From JBHOQX01 sp042408595 (lineage in GTDB: Bacteria > Chloroflexota > Chloroflexia > Chloroflexales > Roseiflexaceae): a stretch of 64,000 bases of DNA. The translations under genes and the position numbers were made by a program. This document shows positions 16,622 through 25,543 of the stretch, piece after piece. Below the pieces are notes generated by a model that made no database searches, was not told the origin of the DNA, and saw nothing but the letters and a program-made list of their open reading frames with translations. How positions within the stretch are numbered: position 1 is the stretch's first letter; each line of letters starts with the position of its first letter. The stretch covers positions 8,730 to 72,729 of the forward strand of contig JBHOQX010000047.1 of NCBI GenBank assembly GCA_042408595.1. Reading direction: 5' to 3'.

Positions 16622-17926
16622 TTATGTGTTTTGGAGCGGGCCCGCGCGCCGGCTGAGCGCCGCCAGCACGGCCGCCCGCCCGACCAGCCCGACCAGGCGG
16701 CCACCCGCGTCCACCACCGGGATGCGCTTGATGCGGTGCGCCATCATCAGGCGAATGGCGTCGGAGATCGGCGCGTCGGCGGGCACGGTCAGCGCCGGGC
16801 TGCTCATGATGTCAGCGGCGGTGCGCCCCTGCGCGGTGAGCTCCAGCCCCTCCGGCCGTGCCCCGCCGCCCAACCAGGCCGCCAGCGCTCCAAGCGCGCC
16901 GGGCCGCACCCGCCGCGCGGCGCGCCGCAGCACATCCCCGTCGGTGATGATGCCGATCACCCGCCGGTCGGCGTCCACCACGACCACGCGCCGCTTCTCG
17001 GATTCGAGCAGGCTTTCGAGCGTCTCGGCCAGCGGCGTCTCCGGGCGCACCGTCGGCACGTCGTGGCTCATGATCGCCCCGACGCTGGCTGGCGTGCCGT
17101 CAGGCAGTTGGAGCGGCGCGGCGGGGCGCTCCCGCAGGCCCTCCGCGACGGTCTTGAGCAGGTCGGAGCGGCTGACCATTCCGACCAGCCGGCCCCCGGC
17201 ATCGACCACCGGGATGCGCTTGAGGCCGCGTTCGGCCATCGCCGCTGCGGCCTGGGCCAGCGGCGTCGTGGCCGGCAGCGTGACCGGCTCGCGGGTCATC
17301 AGGTCGGCAGCGGTGTGCGGCTGCCCGGCCAGCGCCGCGGCGGCGGCGGCCCGTTCGGCCTGGGGCAACTCCTGCTGGAGGGCCAGCGGCAGATCGGTCG
17401 CGCCCCGGCTCAGCAGATCGCCGTCGGTGATGATGCCGACCACCCGCCCGTCGTCGTCGACCACCGGCACCGCCCGCAGCGCTCGGTCGATCAACTGCGC
17501 GACAATCTCAGCGGCGGGAGTGTCGGGCCGCACACGGGCGACATCCCGGCTCATCACGTCGGCGACCGTCAGGCGCGGCGGGAACGGCCCGATCACCCGC
17601 GAGGCGTACTTGAGCACCTCGACCGGCAGGCTGGTGATCAGCCCTTCGGTCACCATCGCCTGAATCTCGGGCATCACCCGCGCGATGCGGTCGGCCCGGT
17701 CCACGAACGTCACGACCACCGGCAGGTCGCTGCTCAGTTCGACCAGCGCCGCAGTGTGGATGAAGCTGTGGGCGCCATAGCCGGCGATCCCGCGCAGCAC
17801 GGTGCCGCCGGCGATCCCATGGCGCTTGAGGGTTTCGAGCAGCGCCATGGAGAGCGGGCGGCCGTGCCACTGGTCGCTTTCGCCGATAAATATCCAGACT
17901 TGCTGTGCGCCGCCGCTGAGTTCCAT
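16622..17926 (-). CDS. DUF190 domain fused to four CBS domains
   Basis: A 434-residue protein, ATG behind GGGAGGG. Residues about 1-110 are a DUF190 domain (VWIFIGESDQW ... LLETLKRHGIAGGTVLRGIAGYG), a ferredoxin-like fold related to PII proteins. Four CBS motifs follow, each with the signature IMS/VMS/LMT...IPVVD: starts near 121, 205, 285 and 370, that is two Bateman modules that usually bind adenine nucleotides. DUF190 genes often neighbour crcB/fluC, and here FluC is the next gene upstream on the same strand. It is probably a cytosolic sensor or regulator linked to fluoride or ion homeostasis. The four-CBS fusion is the unusual part. Confidence 0.82.
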   Translation of the reverse strand: MELSGGAQQVWIFIGESDQWHGRPLSMALLETLKRHGIAGGTVLRGIAGYGAHSFIHTAALVELSSDLPVVVTFVDRADRIARVMPEIQAMVTEGLITSLPVEVLKYASRVIGPFPPRLTVADVMSRDVARVRPDTPAAEIVAQLIDRALRAVPVVDDDGRVVGIITDGDLLSRGATDLPLALQQELPQAERAAAAAALAGQPHTAADLMTREPVTLPATTPLAQAAAAMAERGLKRIPVVDAGGRLVGMVSRSDLLKTVAEGLRERPAAPLQLPDGTPASVGAIMSHDVPTVRPETPLAETLESLLESEKRRVVVVDADRRVIGIITDGDVLRRAARRVRPGALGALAAWLGGGARPEGLELTAQGRTAADIMSSPALTVPADAPISDAIRLMMAHRIKRIPVVDAGGRLVGLVGRAAVLAALSRRAGPLQNT

Positions 17927-18153
17927 ATCGCCCTCCCGCGATGGCAGTGGGGTGCGGGGAATCGTCGTCTCTCCGCACTCGCCAAAGGCCAGTGCGCCTG
18001 CCGTGCAGCGAAAAAGGTTCAGGGATCAGGCGTTCTGATGCTGTGAACTGTGTTGCTGGCCGAAACAGACGGAAGAACGGTGGACGGTTGCCCCTCCGCC
18101 GCCGTTCGCCCGATAGGCGCCATGCCTGTTCAGCAATGGTAACCGCCGGGCGC

Positions 18154-18531
18154 TCAAGCGATCCATCGGGCGAGCCCCGCGCCGAGCACGACGCCGAGCA
18201 GCCCCAATGCGACGCTGCCGAGCACATAGAGCGCCGCCTCGCGCAGGTTGCCGCTGAGCATGAGCGAGAAGGTCTCATAGCTGAAGCTGGAGAAGGTGGT
18301 GAAGCCACCGAGCAGCCCGGTGACCAGTAGCAGACGCGCCGGCTCGCTCAGGGTGATGCGGCTTGTCGCCAACACCAGCAGCAGCCCGATCAGAAAGCTG
18401 CCGCTCACATTGATCAGCAGCGTGCCGTACGGAAAGGCCGCGCCCCAGCATTGCGCCGCCCAAAGCGACAGGCCGTAGCGCAGGTTCGCGCCGACCGCGG
18501 CCCCAAGCGCGACCGCCAGCACATTCAGCAT
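18154..18531 (-). CDS. crcB: Fluoride channel FluC/CrcB
   Basis: A 125-residue protein with four membrane segments. ATG 18531 with GGAG seven bases upstream gives the usual family length and N-terminus (MLNVLAVALGAAVGANLRYG). An upstream ATG at 18642 would add 37 Arg/Pro-rich residues and has no ribosome site. Family hallmarks are NVSGSFLIG and GGFTTFSSFSYE, the pore Asn and Phe/Ser/Thr track. It forms a dual-topology dimer that expels fluoride. A TACAAT box lies about 140 bases upstream of this ATG. I see no fluoride riboswitch in front of it. Confidence 0.9.
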   Translation of the reverse strand: MLNVLAVALGAAVGANLRYGLSLWAAQCWGAAFPYGTLLINVSGSFLIGLLLVLATSRITLSEPARLLLVTGLLGGFTTFSSFSYETFSLMLSGNLREAALYVLGSVALGLLGVVLGAGLARWIA

Positions 18532-18718
18532 CCAGGGTCTCCGCAGGAGCCTCGCACGTAGCGCGGCGCCGGGCCGCGCCGGGCGGCGGGCTGGCCGCGT
18601 GAGCGGGGCGGATGGTTGGTGGATGTCGCGCTCGTTCTCCATCGGCAGTTGGCAGCGTTGTGCCGCATGGGAGCATTGTACACCCGCGCCGGGGATTCGC
18701 CAGCGCGGCGGCCAGCCG

Positions 18719-19561
18719 TCACCAGACGGCGAACACGCGGGATGGCCCGCCCGAGCCCGAAGCGACTTTCGGCGCGCCGACGATCAGCGTCGCGCCGCTC
18801 GGCGGAATCGACTCGAGGTTTGCCACATTTTCCAGGCCCCATTTGCCGGCGGGAAGCCAGGTGTAGTGCACCGCAAACGTGGTGGACGGCCCATGGTCGA
18901 TACTTAGCGTATCCACGCCGATGCCGGCCACGTTGCGCTCGGTCAGCAGAAAATCGACCGCCTCCTTACCAAAGCCTGGGAAGTGCATCACGCCGCTGGC
19001 ATCCGCGTTGCGGTGCGTCTCCTTCGAGCCGATTCGCGCGCCCCAGCCGCTCGCCATCAGCACCGCGGCGTTCGCCGGGATGCGGCCATAACGCCGCTCC
19101 CAGGCGCGGATATCATCCGGCGTCACCACCGTGTCCGGGTCGCGCTGCGCCCGATCAGTGATGTTTATGACTACAGCTGGCGCCACCAGATTCTCGGGTG
19201 GGATCTGATCGACGAAGATGCCCTTTGGATCGAAGTGCGCCGGAGCATCCATGTGCGTGCCAACATGCTCCCAATAGCTGATCACATTGCCATAATAGCC
19301 CGAGTCCTCGTGAATAACGAACTGCTTGATGCTAAAGGTGGGATCGCTATCCGAGAAGACCGGCATGTTCGGCCCGAGGATATGGGTCAGGTCGAGAATG
19401 CGCGAGAAGCGCGTCGGATGCACCGGCGCGGCCCGCGCCGCTTCGGCTGCGGCGGGCCCGGCGACACCGGCGGCGACCGCGGCCGCCGAGATGCCGAGCT
19501 TGAACAGGGCGCGGCGGCTGAGCACCGGATCCCGCATGGCTTCGAGTACGGCAGGCGGCAC
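18719..19561 (-). CDS. Tat-exported cyclase/kynurenine-formamidase-like metal hydrolase
   Basis: A 280-residue protein. GTG 19561 follows AGAGGAGG at eight bases. The N-terminus has a twin-arginine signal (SRRALFKLG, 15-23) followed by a hydrophobic Ala-rich stretch. The mature part is the cyclase family (PF04199), whose metal site HVGTHMDAPAH is at 99-109, with later DTLSIDHGPS. Relatives hydrolyse formylkynurenine, isatin or cyclic amides; the substrate here is unknown. Export by Tat suggests that the metal is loaded in the cytoplasm. Confidence 0.82.
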   Translation of the reverse strand: MPPAVLEAMRDPVLSRRALFKLGISAAAVAAGVAGPAAAEAARAAPVHPTRFSRILDLTHILGPNMPVFSDSDPTFSIKQFVIHEDSGYYGNVISYWEHVGTHMDAPAHFDPKGIFVDQIPPENLVAPAVVINITDRAQRDPDTVVTPDDIRAWERRYGRIPANAAVLMASGWGARIGSKETHRNADASGVMHFPGFGKEAVDFLLTERNVAGIGVDTLSIDHGPSTTFAVHYTWLPAGKWGLENVANLESIPPSGATLIVGAPKVASGSGGPSRVFAVW

Positions 19562-19813
19562 ATGGCAATCCTCCTCTAGGACTGGCCGCGGCGCGCCGAG
19601 AAGCTCGCCACGGGCGGCTTACAGGCGAAGGCGGAGAGCGGGACGGCGAGCGTAGTATACTATCACCTCGCGGAGGTCGAACGACGTGACAGCCGACCCG
19701 CCCCAGGCCTCCGCTACCGTCGTGCTAGGGGCCAAGCCGCTGTCGATCGCGCTGATTACGAGGGCTTCGCCCGCCAATGCTCTCCATCAAGTACTGCCCT
19801 TGGCTTTCTGTAC

Positions 19814-21259
19814 TCACACGAGCGCATACCGCACGTCGAACGGGCCGCGCGCCGCCAATCGCTGCTCCAGCGCCGCCAGTACCTCGCGCTTCAGCCCGAG
19901 CGTGCGCAGCTCCTCTAACCGCAGGGTGTCGATGTGCAGCGTGCCGTCCGGCGCATCCAGCGCCCGCCCGGTCCGGCGCAGCCGGCGGTACTCCGCTTCG
20001 CTCACCTCGGCGATGAACACGCCGGTATCGTCGTCGTACAACGCGCCGGCGGTCGGCGGGGCGCTCAGCAGCGCGCGGGAGGGGCTGGTCGCCCGCTCGG
20101 TCATGGCCTGCTGCTCGGAGCGGCTGAACCGCACGACCGGCAGCGTTTCGGCCAACGTCGCGTCGACGATCACCCGGGCGGCATCGGGCCGCCCCATGCG
20201 CCGCGCGTTGGCCCGCATGGCCTCCAGCCGCGCCGGGTCGTTCAGCAGCGTGTCGATCTTGAACGCGAACGCTTCGACATAATTCACCCGCACCGCCGCG
20301 CCGGCTTCCAGCAGGGTGTCGGAGTTGCGCTCCTCCTGGCCGGGCGTCGGCGTGTTGATCACCAGTGGCGTGCCGGCCGCCATGCACTCCGCGGACGTCA
20401 GCCCGCCCGGCTTGCCGACGAACAGCGTCGCCACCCGCACCAGGTCGGGCATGTCGGTGGTGAAGCCGAGCGGCCGGTACAGCGCCGCGCGCGGGCGGGT
20501 GATGCGCTGCACATCGCGCAGCAGCTCTTCGTTCCGCCCACATACGACCACGATCTGGACAGGGGTTTCCAGCCGCAGCGATTCGGCCACCAGGTCGCGC
20601 GCCGGGCCGCCGCCCACCGCACCGGCGGAGATAACGATCACCGGCAGGTCGGGCCGCAGCTCGTAGCGCGCCAGCACCGCCGCGCGATCCACTGGCTCGG
20701 CGAAGCGTGGGTTGATCGGAATGCCGGAGACCGTCACGCGCTCCGGCGGCAGCCCGATGCCAAGCATCCGCGCCCGCGTCTCCTCGCGGGCGACGAAGAA
20801 GCGCGTAAACGCTTCGTACAACCAGAGGCCCTGGAAATCGTAGTCGGTCGTGACGACCGCCAGCGAGGTGCGCAGCTCGCCCTCCGCCAGGAGTTGCGAG
20901 ACGACGCCGGCCGGCATGAAGTGTGTGCAGACGGTGATATCCGGGTCGTACTCGCAGATGAAGCGTTGTAGCGGCGCGGTGTTGACCGAATCCCACAGCT
21001 TGCGTGTCAACTCCTCCCCGGCGAAGGGCACATCTGCCGAGTCGTACGTCCAGCCGAGCAGCTTGGGAAACCGCCGCGCCAGCAGCTGATACAGCTGGTC
21101 GTACGAGGCGCGATAGGCTTCATTCGTCAGCCGGAGCGCGTCGAAATTGGCGACTTCGACCTCCCGGCGCGTGCGAAACTCGTTCTCGAGCGCGCGAGCC
21201 GCCACCAGGTGGCCCGATCCGACGCTCGCAGCAAGCAGGAGCACCCGCTTCTTCGCCAT
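19814..21259 (-). CDS. MGDG synthase-like glycosyltransferase
   Basis: A 481-residue GT-B enzyme. ATG 21259 has GGAGG five bases upstream; ATG 21271 is an alternative. The N-terminus contains SVGSGHLVAARALE, the diacylglycerol-glucosyl/galactosyltransferase signature (PF06925). The donor site in the C-terminal half is KPGGLTSAECMAAGTPLV. It probably transfers a sugar to diacylglycerol to make glycolipid, or resembles MurG-type enzymes. The C-terminal 100 residues beyond the GT fold look like an extra domain of unknown role. Confidence 0.8.
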   Translation of the reverse strand: MAKKRVLLLAASVGSGHLVAARALENEFRTRREVEVANFDALRLTNEAYRASYDQLYQLLARRFPKLLGWTYDSADVPFAGEELTRKLWDSVNTAPLQRFICEYDPDITVCTHFMPAGVVSQLLAEGELRTSLAVVTTDYDFQGLWLYEAFTRFFVAREETRARMLGIGLPPERVTVSGIPINPRFAEPVDRAAVLARYELRPDLPVIVISAGAVGGGPARDLVAESLRLETPVQIVVVCGRNEELLRDVQRITRPRAALYRPLGFTTDMPDLVRVATLFVGKPGGLTSAECMAAGTPLVINTPTPGQEERNSDTLLEAGAAVRVNYVEAFAFKIDTLLNDPARLEAMRANARRMGRPDAARVIVDATLAETLPVVRFSRSEQQAMTERATSPSRALLSAPPTAGALYDDDTGVFIAEVSEAEYRRLRRTGRALDAPDGTLHIDTLRLEELRTLGLKREVLAALEQRLAARGPFDVRYALV

Positions 21260-21465
21260 CCATCCCTCCATCGTTCTCGCCGGCGCGGTGCTGTTGATTC
21301 TACTGCATATCTGCGGGGGCGCGAAAGTGGAGGTTTTCCCAGGGTGGGGCGGCATCGCCGCTCGCCCGGCTGCGGCGGCGTGCCGCCCGCATGCGGCATC
21401 CGGCCAGCCATGGCCGTCAGGCGCCCGGCAAGGAGCGCATCAACTGTTACGATGCACCCCCGCCG

Positions 21466-21494
21466 TTGCATAAATCCGCGGTTCGTGCTACTGT
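21466..21494 (+). promoter_or_regulatory. Probable promoter of glutamate dehydrogenase gene
   Basis: TTGCAT at 21466-21471 and TACTGT at 21489-21494 are spaced by 17 bases. The transcript would start near 21501, giving a leader of about 55 bases before ATG 21556. Confidence 0.55.
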
Positions 21495-21555
21495 ACCGTC
21501 AACAGCGCGCCATGCGGCGCGACATGCCGCATTCAGATCGAACGGGAGGCAGACG

Positions 21556-22821
21556 ATGACGTCTGAGCGCGACAATCCCTTTCATATTGCCCAGCAGCAG
21601 TTCGACCGCGCGTCCGAGCTCCTCAACCTTCCGCAGAGCATCCACGCGATTCTGCGTGTGCCGAACCGCGAGTTGACGGTCAACTTCCCGGTCAAAATGG
21701 ACGATGGCACCATCCGAGTCTTCACCGGCTACCGCGTGCAACACAACCTCGGCCGCGGCCCGGCCAAGGGCGGCATCCGCTACCACCCGCAGGTGGATAT
21801 CGATGAAGTGCGCGCCCTGGCGATGTGGATGACCTGGAAGTGCGCCCTGGTGAACATCCCCTACGGCGGCGCGAAGGGCGGTGTCATCGTCGATCCGGCG
21901 TCGCTCTCGATGAGCGAGTTGGAGCGCCTCACCCGCCGCTTCGCGACCGAGATCAGCATCCTGATCGGGCCGGACAAGGACATCCCCGCGCCGGATGTGG
22001 GGACCAACCCGCAGGTGATGGCCTGGATCATGGACACCATCTCGATGCATGAGGGCCACACCGTTCCATCGGTCATCACCGGCAAGCCGATCGAGGTCGG
22101 CGGCTCATTGGGCCGCAACGATGCGACCGGGCGCGGCGTCAGCCTGATGGTGCGGGAGTGGGCGCGGATCCGCGGGCTCGACCTGGGTCGGCTCAGTGTC
22201 GCTGTGCAGGGCTTCGGCAATGTGGGCGGGGTCGCTGCGGAACTGATCGCCGACCTGGGCTGCCGGGTCGTCGCGGTGAGCGACGCGAGCGGGGGCTACT
22301 ACCGCCGCGGCGGTTTGGACATCCGGGCGATGCGCGCGTATGCCGCCCGACATCCGCGCCGGATGCTCGATGGTTACAGCGCGCCGGGGTTGGAACGCAT
22401 CACCAACGCAGAGTTGCTCGAACTGCCGTGCGATGTGCTCGTGCCGGCCGCGCTGGAGAACCAGATCACCAGGGAGAACGCCGCGCGGATTCAGGCCAGC
22501 GTGATCGTCGAAGGCGCGAACGGCCCGACGACGCCCGCCGCCGACGCGATCCTGGAGGAGCGCGGCATCACCGTCATCCCCGACATCCTGGCCAACGCCG
22601 GCGGGGTGACTGTCAGTTATTTCGAATGGGTGCAGGGGCTCCAATCGTTCTTCTGGGACGAGCAGGATGTGAACGCCAAGCTCGAGCGGATCATGGTCAA
22701 CGCCTTCGACCAGGTGCGCGCCATGGCCCAGGAGCGCGGCGTCTCGCTACGCCTGGCGGCCTACCTCCTGGCCGTGCGCCGCGTCGCCGATGCGACCCTG
22801 ATCCGCGGAATTTACCCGTAG
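21556..22821 (+). CDS. gdhA: Glutamate dehydrogenase (Glu/Leu/Phe/Val dehydrogenase family)
   Basis: A 421-residue enzyme from ATG 21556, GGGAGG six bases upstream; the longer upstream frame is non-coding. The N-terminal substrate domain has GGIRYHP and the catalytic lysine segment PYGGAKGGV. The Rossmann domain has QGFGNVGG, then NAGGVTVSYFEWVQ near the C-terminus. It interconverts glutamate and 2-oxoglutarate plus ammonium. Length and motifs fit the hexameric class of about 420 residues. It lies within 8 kb of glutamine synthetase and two ammonium transporters, so nitrogen assimilation genes are concentrated here. The coenzyme cannot be assigned by eye. Confidence 0.9.
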   Translation: MTSERDNPFHIAQQQFDRASELLNLPQSIHAILRVPNRELTVNFPVKMDDGTIRVFTGYRVQHNLGRGPAKGGIRYHPQVDIDEVRALAMWMTWKCALVNIPYGGAKGGVIVDPASLSMSELERLTRRFATEISILIGPDKDIPAPDVGTNPQVMAWIMDTISMHEGHTVPSVITGKPIEVGGSLGRNDATGRGVSLMVREWARIRGLDLGRLSVAVQGFGNVGGVAAELIADLGCRVVAVSDASGGYYRRGGLDIRAMRAYAARHPRRMLDGYSAPGLERITNAELLELPCDVLVPAALENQITRENAARIQASVIVEGANGPTTPAADAILEERGITVIPDILANAGGVTVSYFEWVQGLQSFFWDEQDVNAKLERIMVNAFDQVRAMAQERGVSLRLAAYLLAVRRVADATLIRGIYP

Positions 22822-22949
22822 AGCCCAGCGCGGATGGTAGGAGACCGGAGATGGGGGACGGGCGGCTGCATGCACGAGCGCTTCCCCCCAGCCTCCAGCC
22901 GCCAGACTATGCTACAATGCGCCCATATCCGCCGGCCAGCGGAGGCGCC

Positions 22950-23354
22950 GTGGACATACTGCTTGTTGACGACAACCCTCTGATGCAGCAGGTCATCGGC
23001 CGCTATCTGACCGACCTTGGCCACTGCGTCGCGATCGCCGGGCGCGCCGAGGAGGCGCTGGCGCTCGCCGGCCAGACCCCTCCGTCGCTTCTGATCGTCG
23101 ATTACTTCCTGCCGGATATGGACGGCCCCGAGGCGCTGCGGGCGCTGCGCAGCCTGCCCGGCTGCGGCGCGGTTCCGGCGATCGCGCTGAGCGGGATGGA
23201 CGAACAGGAAGCGCGCGAGACACTCACCGACGAGTTCGACGCCATTCTGCTCAAGCCGGTCGAGTTGAATGATCTGGCAGCTGCCGTGCGGCGCTGTGCC
23301 GGTCGGCCGCAGCCCCGCAGCGCAGGGTACGGCCGTGGTGATGATTCAGGATAA
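22950..23354 (+). CDS. Single-domain response regulator (CheY-like receiver)
   Basis: A 134-residue receiver domain without an output domain. The acidic pair is D7-D8, the phosphoacceptor D51 lies in LIVDYFLP, the Ser switch is S81 and the conserved lysine K102 lies in LLKPVE. GTG 22950 is chosen with GGAGG just upstream. The ATG at 22917 overlaps a TACAAT box (22913-22918) that probably is the promoter. With no attached effector it must act through protein contacts. No histidine kinase is adjacent. Confidence 0.85.
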   Translation: MDILLVDDNPLMQQVIGRYLTDLGHCVAIAGRAEEALALAGQTPPSLLIVDYFLPDMDGPEALRALRSLPGCGAVPAIALSGMDEQEARETLTDEFDAILLKPVELNDLAAAVRRCAGRPQPRSAGYGRGDDSG

Positions 23355-23368
23355 CGCGGGGAGGTTCT

Positions 23369-23462
23369 GGAGCGACCGCAGGCCGCTCCGAGCGCGTTCG
23401 TTGGAGGCAGCCTGCAACGCCCCCTGCGGGAAGTGAGCCGCAGATCCGGCAACCCTGCCTCC
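23369..23462 (+). promoter_or_regulatory. Structured leader RNA candidate upstream of Rrf2 gene
   Basis: Three helices can be drawn. Hairpin GGAGCG/CGCTCC spans 23369-23389. A closing helix pairs GGAGGCAG (23403-23410) with CTGCCTCC (23455-23462), eight perfect pairs. Inside it lies CTGCGG (23424-23429) paired with CCGCAG (23438-23443), followed by unpaired ATCCGGCAACC. The segment between the two genes is otherwise unexplained. CCGGCAACC recalls the core of SAM-I/SAM-IV riboswitches, but the rest does not match them. The first hairpin could instead end the response-regulator transcript. Confidence 0.4.
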
Positions 23463-23481
23463 TGTCTCAGAGATGTAAGGC

Positions 23482-23922
23482 ATGCGAATCTCGAGCAAAG
23501 GTGACTATGGCCTGCGGGCGCTGCTCGACCTGGCGCAGCGCTATGGTGAAGGGCCGATCCAGAGCCGCGACATCCACGAGCGGCAGGGGATCGACGAGAA
23601 CTACCTGAACCAGATTCTGATTTTGCTGCGCAAAGCGGGCCTGATCGAGAGCCTGCGCGGGCCGCAGGGCGGGCATCGGCTGGCGCGGCCGCCGGCTCGT
23701 ATCACCGTGCTCGAGGCGCTCGTGGCGCTGGAGGGGCCGATCCTGCCGGCGGACTCCGGCGGCGACGAAGGCGCCGGCACCGATCCAGCGGACCGCCAGA
23801 TCGTCCACGAGGTTTGGGCCGAGATGCGGGGGCTGCTGGAGGAATATCTTGGCGCGCTGACGCTGGACGATCTGTGCCAGCGCAAGCGCCAGCGCGCCGG
23901 GGATGTGATGTATTACATTTGA
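23482..23922 (+). CDS. Rrf2-family transcriptional regulator
   Basis: A 146-residue winged-helix protein whose N-terminus (MRISSKGDYGLRALLDLA) and recognition region (NYLNQILILLRKAGLIESLRGPQGGH) are typical of Rrf2 proteins. The three-cysteine cluster of IscR and NsrR is missing; only one cysteine is present, near the C-terminus. It may therefore sense a metabolite, as CymR does, or work without a cluster. The ribosome site is weak (AAGG one base before ATG), and a structured leader precedes it. Its targets are unknown; it converges with amtB. Confidence 0.85.
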   Translation: MRISSKGDYGLRALLDLAQRYGEGPIQSRDIHERQGIDENYLNQILILLRKAGLIESLRGPQGGHRLARPPARITVLEALVALEGPILPADSGGDEGAGTDPADRQIVHEVWAEMRGLLEEYLGALTLDDLCQRKRQRAGDVMYYI

Positions 23923-23941
23923 CCAGCGACGAACGACGAGC

Positions 23942-23979
23942 GACGAAGGCCAGCCATTCTGATCCGGCTGGCCTTCGTC
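23942..23979. terminator. Bidirectional terminator between Rrf2 gene and amtB
   Basis: A perfect 14-base-pair stem, GACGAAGGCCAGCC against GGCTGGCCTTCGTC, with a ten-base loop lies between two convergent genes (stops at 23922 and 24008). No long T-run follows on either side. Confidence 0.65.
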
Positions 23980-24007
23980 CTTCGTCTGCCGTCCGCTGTC
24001 GCTCCGC

Positions 24008-25543
24008 TTACTGCTCGGGCGTGATGCTCGCCGAGGCCGCCCCGGGCACATAGGTCGGCGCTGGGGCCGGCAGCCCACCCGGCACAGCCACGTCGCCGCC
24101 GACATACCCATGCTCGCCCATCTCGGGCATGTCCAGGCCGGCGATCTCGTCCTCGGCGCGGCTGCGCAGCACCCCCGCCCGCTTCAGCGCCGAGAAGAAG
24201 GCATACGAGAGCCCAAAGGCGATCACGACGATCGCTGCGACCTCCAGCAACTGCGGCACGAGCTGGACGAAGCTGCCGCCGATCACGCCGGTCACCGGGG
24301 TCGAGACGCCATTCCAGCCGGCGGTGTCCGGGTTGCCCTTCGCGAAGATGCCAACCGCCAACACCCCCCAGATGCCGTTGACAAAGTGGACCGGCACCGC
24401 TCCGACCGGGTCGTCGATCTTCGCCCGCTCCAGCCAGCCACTCGACAGGATCACCAGCACGCCGGCCACCAGGCCGATGATCACCGCGCCCCAGCTATCC
24501 ACAAAGGCGCACGGCGCGGTGATCGCCACCAGGCCGGCCAGAATGCCGTTCACCGACATCGACGGCGAGGGCTTTTTCGTGGCACCGAACAGCCACGAGT
24601 AGGCCATGGCCGCGACACCGCCGGCCGCGCCGGCAAGCAGTGTGTTGGCGGCTGCCAGCGAGGTCAGATTGATCGGGATGGCGGTCGCAGCGGTCGTCAC
24701 CTTGCCGCTGGCATCCACCACCGCCGGCGTCACCAGGCCGATCGCCGAGCCGGGATTAAACCCGAACCAACCGAAGAACAGGATGATCGCGCCGAGCACA
24801 CCCATCGGAATGTTATGGCCCGGGATCGTGTTGGCCGAACCATCCTTGTTGAAGCGGCCGATGCGCGGTCCAAGCACGATCGCGATAGCCAGCCCGACCG
24901 CCCCGCCGGTGGTATGCACCACGCCGGAGCCAGCGAAGTCGACTGCCCCATTCCCAAGTCCAGCGATACGGCCGAGGTTCGCCAGCCAGCCGCCGCCCCA
25001 CACCCAGTTGCCGATGATCGGGTAGACCAGCATGCTGACCCAGAAGCTCATGATCACGAAGCCGGCGAACTTGATCCGCTCCGCGCCGGAGCCGGTCGGG
25101 ATCGTAGCGGCCGTGTCCATGAAGACCATCTGGAACAGGAAGAAGGCGAAAATCCCGGCCGCGCCCAGGCCGATCCCGTTCAGGAAGAAGCCCGACAGGC
25201 CCAGGAGGCCGATCTGGTCGCCGATGCGCAGCCCCGACGCGAGGCTATCGCCCCATGCGCCAAGGGTCACCGGGGAGAACGCCCAGGCGGCGTTGCCGTT
25301 GACTTCGGGATAGGTGTAGTTGACTGCGCCGAACTGAAAGGCGAAGCCGCAGATCCAGTAGCCGATCGCCCCGATACAGAACACCATCATGTTCATCAGC
25401 ATGGTGTGGGCGACATTCTTGGCGCGCGTGAAGCCTGTCTCGACAAGTGCGAACCCCGCCTGCATGAAGAAGACGAGAAAGCCGGCGATCAGCAGCCACA
25501 AAATGTTGGCTGCCGTGGTCAGGAGCCCGAGTTGCTCATTCAT
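24008..25543 (-). CDS. amtB: Ammonium transporter (Amt/MEP/Rh), long form
   Basis: A 511-residue membrane protein with about eleven to twelve segments. ATG 25543 is supported by AGGGAGGG at eight bases. Key Amt features are the twin histidines, in SGVVHTTGG and HFVNGIWGVLAVG, and the aromatic N-terminal gate region MQAGFALVETGF. A C-terminal cytoplasmic extension of about 65 residues is rich in Pro, Ala and Glu. It conducts ammonium for assimilation. A second, shorter AmtB and glutamine synthetase lie upstream on the same strand. Its own upstream region of 600 bases is rich in hairpins. Confidence 0.93.
   Translation of the reverse strand: MNEQLGLLTTAANILWLLIAGFLVFFMQAGFALVETGFTRAKNVAHTMLMNMMVFCIGAIGYWICGFAFQFGAVNYTYPEVNGNAAWAFSPVTLGAWGDSLASGLRIGDQIGLLGLSGFFLNGIGLGAAGIFAFFLFQMVFMDTAATIPTGSGAERIKFAGFVIMSFWVSMLVYPIIGNWVWGGGWLANLGRIAGLGNGAVDFAGSGVVHTTGGAVGLAIAIVLGPRIGRFNKDGSANTIPGHNIPMGVLGAIILFFGWFGFNPGSAIGLVTPAVVDASGKVTTAATAIPINLTSLAAANTLLAGAAGGVAAMAYSWLFGATKKPSPSMSVNGILAGLVAITAPCAFVDSWGAVIIGLVAGVLVILSSGWLERAKIDDPVGAVPVHFVNGIWGVLAVGIFAKGNPDTAGWNGVSTPVTGVIGGSFVQLVPQLLEVAAIVVIAFGLSYAFFSALKRAGVLRSRAEDEIAGLDMPEMGEHGYVGGDVAVPGGLPAPAPTYVPGAASASITPEQ

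Noticed and set aside
17927..18153. Possible fluoride riboswitch between crcB and the DUF190-CBS gene, or upstream of crcB
   Set aside because: The consensus elements (GGCGATGG...CGCC and GCTGATGACTCC-like 3' part) are absent on the minus strand of both spacers.
18154..18642. Longer crcB form starting at ATG 18642
   Set aside because: The added 37 residues are Arg/Pro-rich and the ATG has no ribosome site; ATG 18531 gives the family length.
22917..22949. ATG start 11 codons before the response regulator GTG
   Set aside because: The ATG is part of a TACAAT promoter box; GTG 22950 lies behind GGAGG and starts the conserved receiver sequence.
23403..23462. SAM-I or SAM-IV riboswitch before the Rrf2 gene
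   Set aside because: Only CCGGCAACC matches; the helices and other core nucleotides do not follow the published layouts. Kept as an undefined structured leader.
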